This document shows positions 50,803-52,308 of a stretch of 52,308 nt of DNA, in pieces. The DNA comes from Acidimicrobiaceae bacterium (GTDB lineage Bacteria > Actinomycetota > Acidimicrobiia > Acidimicrobiales > Aldehydirespiratoraceae). Each line of letters begins with the position of its first letter. The stretch's first letter is position 1. Position numbers and translations under genes: made by a program. The notes under the pieces were generated by a model. That model was given only the letters and a program-made list of their open reading frames with translations, made no database searches and had not been told where the DNA came from. The stretch is from assembly GCA_028820455.1 (NCBI GenBank), contig JAPPJC010000016.1, forward strand, positions 1 through 52,308. The letters are read 5' to 3'.

Positions 50803-50859
50803 TCCCTTTTCTCCATTTATCTCCATACCGAACCACTTTACGCCATTTTGAACCACCTA
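50803..50859 (-). promoter_or_regulatory. Six-box MraZ operator array
   Basis: On the coding strand six 7-bp boxes with 3-bp spacers follow each other at exact 10-bp phase: TAGGTGG, AAAATGG, AAAGTGG, GGTATGG, TAAATGG, AAAGGGA (+ positions 50853-50859, 50843-50849, 50833-50839, 50823-50829, 50813-50819, 50803-50809). Known MraZ sites are TGG-containing repeats or AAAGTG boxes with the same 10-bp period. The array covers the predicted -10 region, so binding should repress. Confidence 0.8.
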
Positions 50860-50863
50860 TCAA
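50835..50863 (-). promoter_or_regulatory. Predicted mraZ promoter
   Basis: TTGATA (50858-50863, 5 of 6 to the -35 consensus), 17 bp, then TAAAGT (50835-50840, 4 of 6 to the -10 consensus) on the minus strand, embedded in the MraZ box array. The start would be near 50828, giving a leader of about 135 nt. Confidence 0.5.
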
Positions 50864-50958
50864 ATTTTTTGACTAATTAAATACGTTAAAGTTCGATGAA
50901 GATATTAATGAAAAATACTTAAAGTATTTGAAAAATAGGATTAAATACATTTTGCCTA

Positions 50959-51174
50959 TTAAATTACATTAATGTTAGTTAACATGAGTATGGCCAAATG
51001 TTCGTTTCCTTGACGCTTGAATGCCTGTCTCAATTGATTTTGAATGTCGATCCCTCTTGATATCGACATCAATGATTTGAAGTGTCCATCGGCTGCACAA
51101 TATTTTGCTACCACAGCTGTTTGCGATAAGCCGAACACTTGCTTCGCAAATGTCCAAAACCTTGATGAAATCAA
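50959..51174 (-). CDS. Doubtful small open frame upstream of mraZ
   Basis: 71 codons (MISSRFWTFAKQVFGLSQTA, later GNEHLAILMLTNINVI). No family recognised, no ribosome site, and its end runs into the A/T-rich block. A second frame of similar size overlaps it. The segment could be a decayed remnant of an unidentified gene. Confidence 0.15.
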   Translation of the reverse strand: MISSRFWTFAKQVFGLSQTAVVAKYCAADGHFKSLMSISRGIDIQNQLRQAFKRQGNEHLAILMLTNINVI

Positions 51175-51281
51175 GGTTCACAGCACTTTAAAGTGAGATT
51201 CAAATCAGATCAAGTAAGTTTGGCCACTTTAGCAAAAAGCTAAGGTATCTGTTCAACGCTTTGAAACGTTCAACTGATTAA

Positions 51282-51390
51282 CACCCAGAGCATCCAACAT
51301 CGAATCAATAGCGGTTGTAAGCCCACCCCTAGAGTGATATACCCCAGTGCTGTTCACCCAGAGCATCCAACATCGAATCAATAGCGGTTG
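51282..51390. repeat. Direct-repeat pair, 36 bp, 73-bp offset
   Basis: Identical 36-bp copies at 51282-51317 and 51355-51390, both starting cacccagagcatccaaca. The right copy encodes part of the C-terminus of the lipoate-ligase-like protein (AIDSMLDALGE); the left copy lies beyond its stop (51329-51331). Confidence 0.92.
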
Positions 51391-52150
51391 CGGCTTCAAC
51401 ATTGAGAACGCAACAACGCTCAGCTAAGACAGACCGTCCTTTTATCCGTTCTTCGGGTGTGAGCTGCAGCAGCTCAAATTCATCCAGTGTGCTGAACTCT
51501 TCTTGGGAAAAAGCCTGCGAGTAACTTGCTGAGACATTCTGGTGTGACTGACGGACACTCGGTGCAGAAGCTTGTCGACGCGGTTGACGGGCATCGGATA
51601 GAGAGCCTTCATCAGTTGAACTGCACTCCGGTGGGATTACCAAGGCTGATGTCTGTATGTGCGTTCGATAACGATTGCGACGCTGGCTCACTCCGATCGC
51701 TTTACGACCCGATATCAACACTTCACCAGGCCCGATACTAGCAAAGCATACTAGCTTGCCCCAGCGGTCGGCTTTCAAGCCTCCACTGTGTATTACAGGC
51801 TTGACATCAGTGAACAACGCAGCAACCGACGCCCATAACAAACCCACCCATTCGGCTGCTTTGATTACATCATCTTGCCATAGGGGTCCACCAGTTGGCA
51901 CAAAAAAATCAAACCATACTTGACGCGAAGGGGCCAAAAAAACTGCCCCACCCCCACTGCGACGTTTCACTAAATCAATACCGAGAGCATTGGCGCGAAG
52001 CTGATCTACAACACTCAGATTTTGAGAGCTACCTACAACCAACGCAGGCCGACTTACAGTATAAATGCGAGCTACTAGACGATCTGGTTGAGGCTCATCC
52101 AAAGCGAGGAGTTCGGGCACACTTCCACGCCGATGATCCAACTCCCACAT
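51329..52150 (-). CDS. Lipoate/biotin-protein ligase-like (LplA/LipB fold)
   Basis: 273 residues. The N-terminal part has the ligase fold signature: ALVVGSSQN, VKRRSGGGAVFL (substrate loop), and the catalytic-lysine region GRKAIGVSQRRNR. A polar Ser/Gln-rich insert of about 45 residues (about 178-222) precedes a short C-terminal helical part (LTPEERIKGRSVLAER). Such proteins attach lipoyl, octanoyl or biotinyl groups to lysines; which one is uncertain. It starts at ATG 52150 with GGAG close by and an in-frame TGA upstream. The 3' end carries one copy of the 36-bp repeat. Confidence 0.8.
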   Translation of the reverse strand: MWELDHRRGSVPELLALDEPQPDRLVARIYTVSRPALVVGSSQNLSVVDQLRANALGIDLVKRRSGGGAVFLAPSRQVWFDFFVPTGGPLWQDDVIKAAEWVGLLWASVAALFTDVKPVIHSGGLKADRWGKLVCFASIGPGEVLISGRKAIGVSQRRNRYRTHIQTSALVIPPECSSTDEGSLSDARQPRRQASAPSVRQSHQNVSASYSQAFSQEEFSTLDEFELLQLTPEERIKGRSVLAERCCVLNVEAATAIDSMLDALGEQHWGISL

Positions 52151-52308
52151 ATCTCCAGGCCAGTCGATAAAATGCGCTACGAACTCGCAGTTTCAACTAG
52201 ATCATCTATTCCAACAAAACAGGTCGCGCTAAATGAAAACAACCACTGCAGACAACTGGCTCTTCGCGATCTAGGGTGGAGTGGGGGTGCTGGTGGTGGT
52301 GTGAAATG

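Larger units (their letters stand above)
50692..51328 (-). promoter_or_regulatory. mraZ upstream region, 637 bp, largely gene-free
   Basis: From mraZ outward: a leader with a 20-bp tandem repeat, the promoter/operator array (50803-50863), a strongly A/T-rich block (about 50864-50990) with a palindrome (aaatactt/aagtattt around 50917-50933), and a doubtful open frame. A 12-bp perfect palindrome cactttaaagtg (near 51184) holds AAAGTG on both strands, as in the operator boxes. The left copy of a 36-bp repeat closes it at 51282-51317. Confidence 0.6.

Noticed and set aside
51282-51390. CRISPR-like repeat-spacer spacing (36-bp repeat, 37-bp gap)
   Set aside because: Only two copies, one inside a coding sequence; no cas genes; the other pairs with the same offset have unrelated sequence.

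Overview
The window reads as chromosomal DNA of an actinomycetote, most likely an Acidimicrobiia-type lineage with visibly lower G+C than textbook actinobacteria. The evidence is the actinobacterial gene order (mraZ-rsmH-ftsL-ftsI-murE-mraY-murD-ftsW-murG-murC-murB-ftsQ-ftsZ-yggS-sepF-yggT, no ftsA, then dksA/traR-lspA-rluD-bpa-dnaE), a Bpa/PafE proteasome activator, a GlnII-type glutamine synthetase and a CIRCE-controlled groESL operon. Almost everything is on the minus strand. The exceptions are a Thr-rich lipoprotein (18691-19368) and a YyaL/DUF255 protein (22598-24679). The lineage is inferred from gene content only. No tRNA, rRNA, CRISPR array or insertion sequence was recognised.

Layout. 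1-372: no gene, a 13-C homopolymer and a small hairpin. 373-3018: an unusually long NAD+-dependent DNA ligase. 3213-6840: a transglutaminase-like / alpha-E / circularly permuted ATP-grasp triad, a widespread but functionally unassigned peptide-ligation-type system. 6950-10061: an ABC importer (lipoprotein receptor, permease, ATPase). 10148-13222: an M16 protease lipoprotein. 13320-17653: M20 peptidase, glutamine-dependent NAD synthetase, glutamine synthetase II. 17803-18639: an HD protein resembling the C-terminal half of a CCA-adding enzyme. 18691-19368: Thr-rich lipoprotein. 19472-21664: groEL, groES, terminator and CIRCE promoter. 21809-25509: OmpR-type regulator, YyaL-like protein, hypothetical protein. 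25720-32209: dnaE, bpa, rluD, lspA, dksA-like. 32357-50859: division and cell-wall (dcw) cluster with its control region. 51329-52150: lipoate/biotin-ligase-like protein.

How the genes work together. The dcw block makes UDP-MurNAc-peptides (MurB, C, D, E), lipid I/II (MraY, MurG) and septal wall (FtsW, FtsI) around the FtsZ/SepF/FtsQ/FtsL divisome. MurF is absent from its usual place between murE and mraY. LspA would mature the three lipoproteins seen here. GroESL and the Bpa-proteasome branch cover protein quality control.

Most unusual signals. (1) Six 7-bp boxes at exact 10-bp phase overlapping a predicted mraZ promoter (50803-50859), a clear candidate MraZ operator. (2) A 138-nt element with an 18-bp closing helix and two nested hairpins between mraZ and rsmH (49896-50033). 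(3) Competing gatggttt/aaaccatc pairings ahead of murE. (4) Pairs of direct repeats, different in sequence at each locus but always offset by 72-73 bp, beside nadE/M20, dnaE and the lplA-like gene. (5) A duplicated helix-hairpin-helix module plus a low-complexity insert in LigA. (6) Low-complexity inserts and very basic tails in many otherwise conserved housekeeping proteins.
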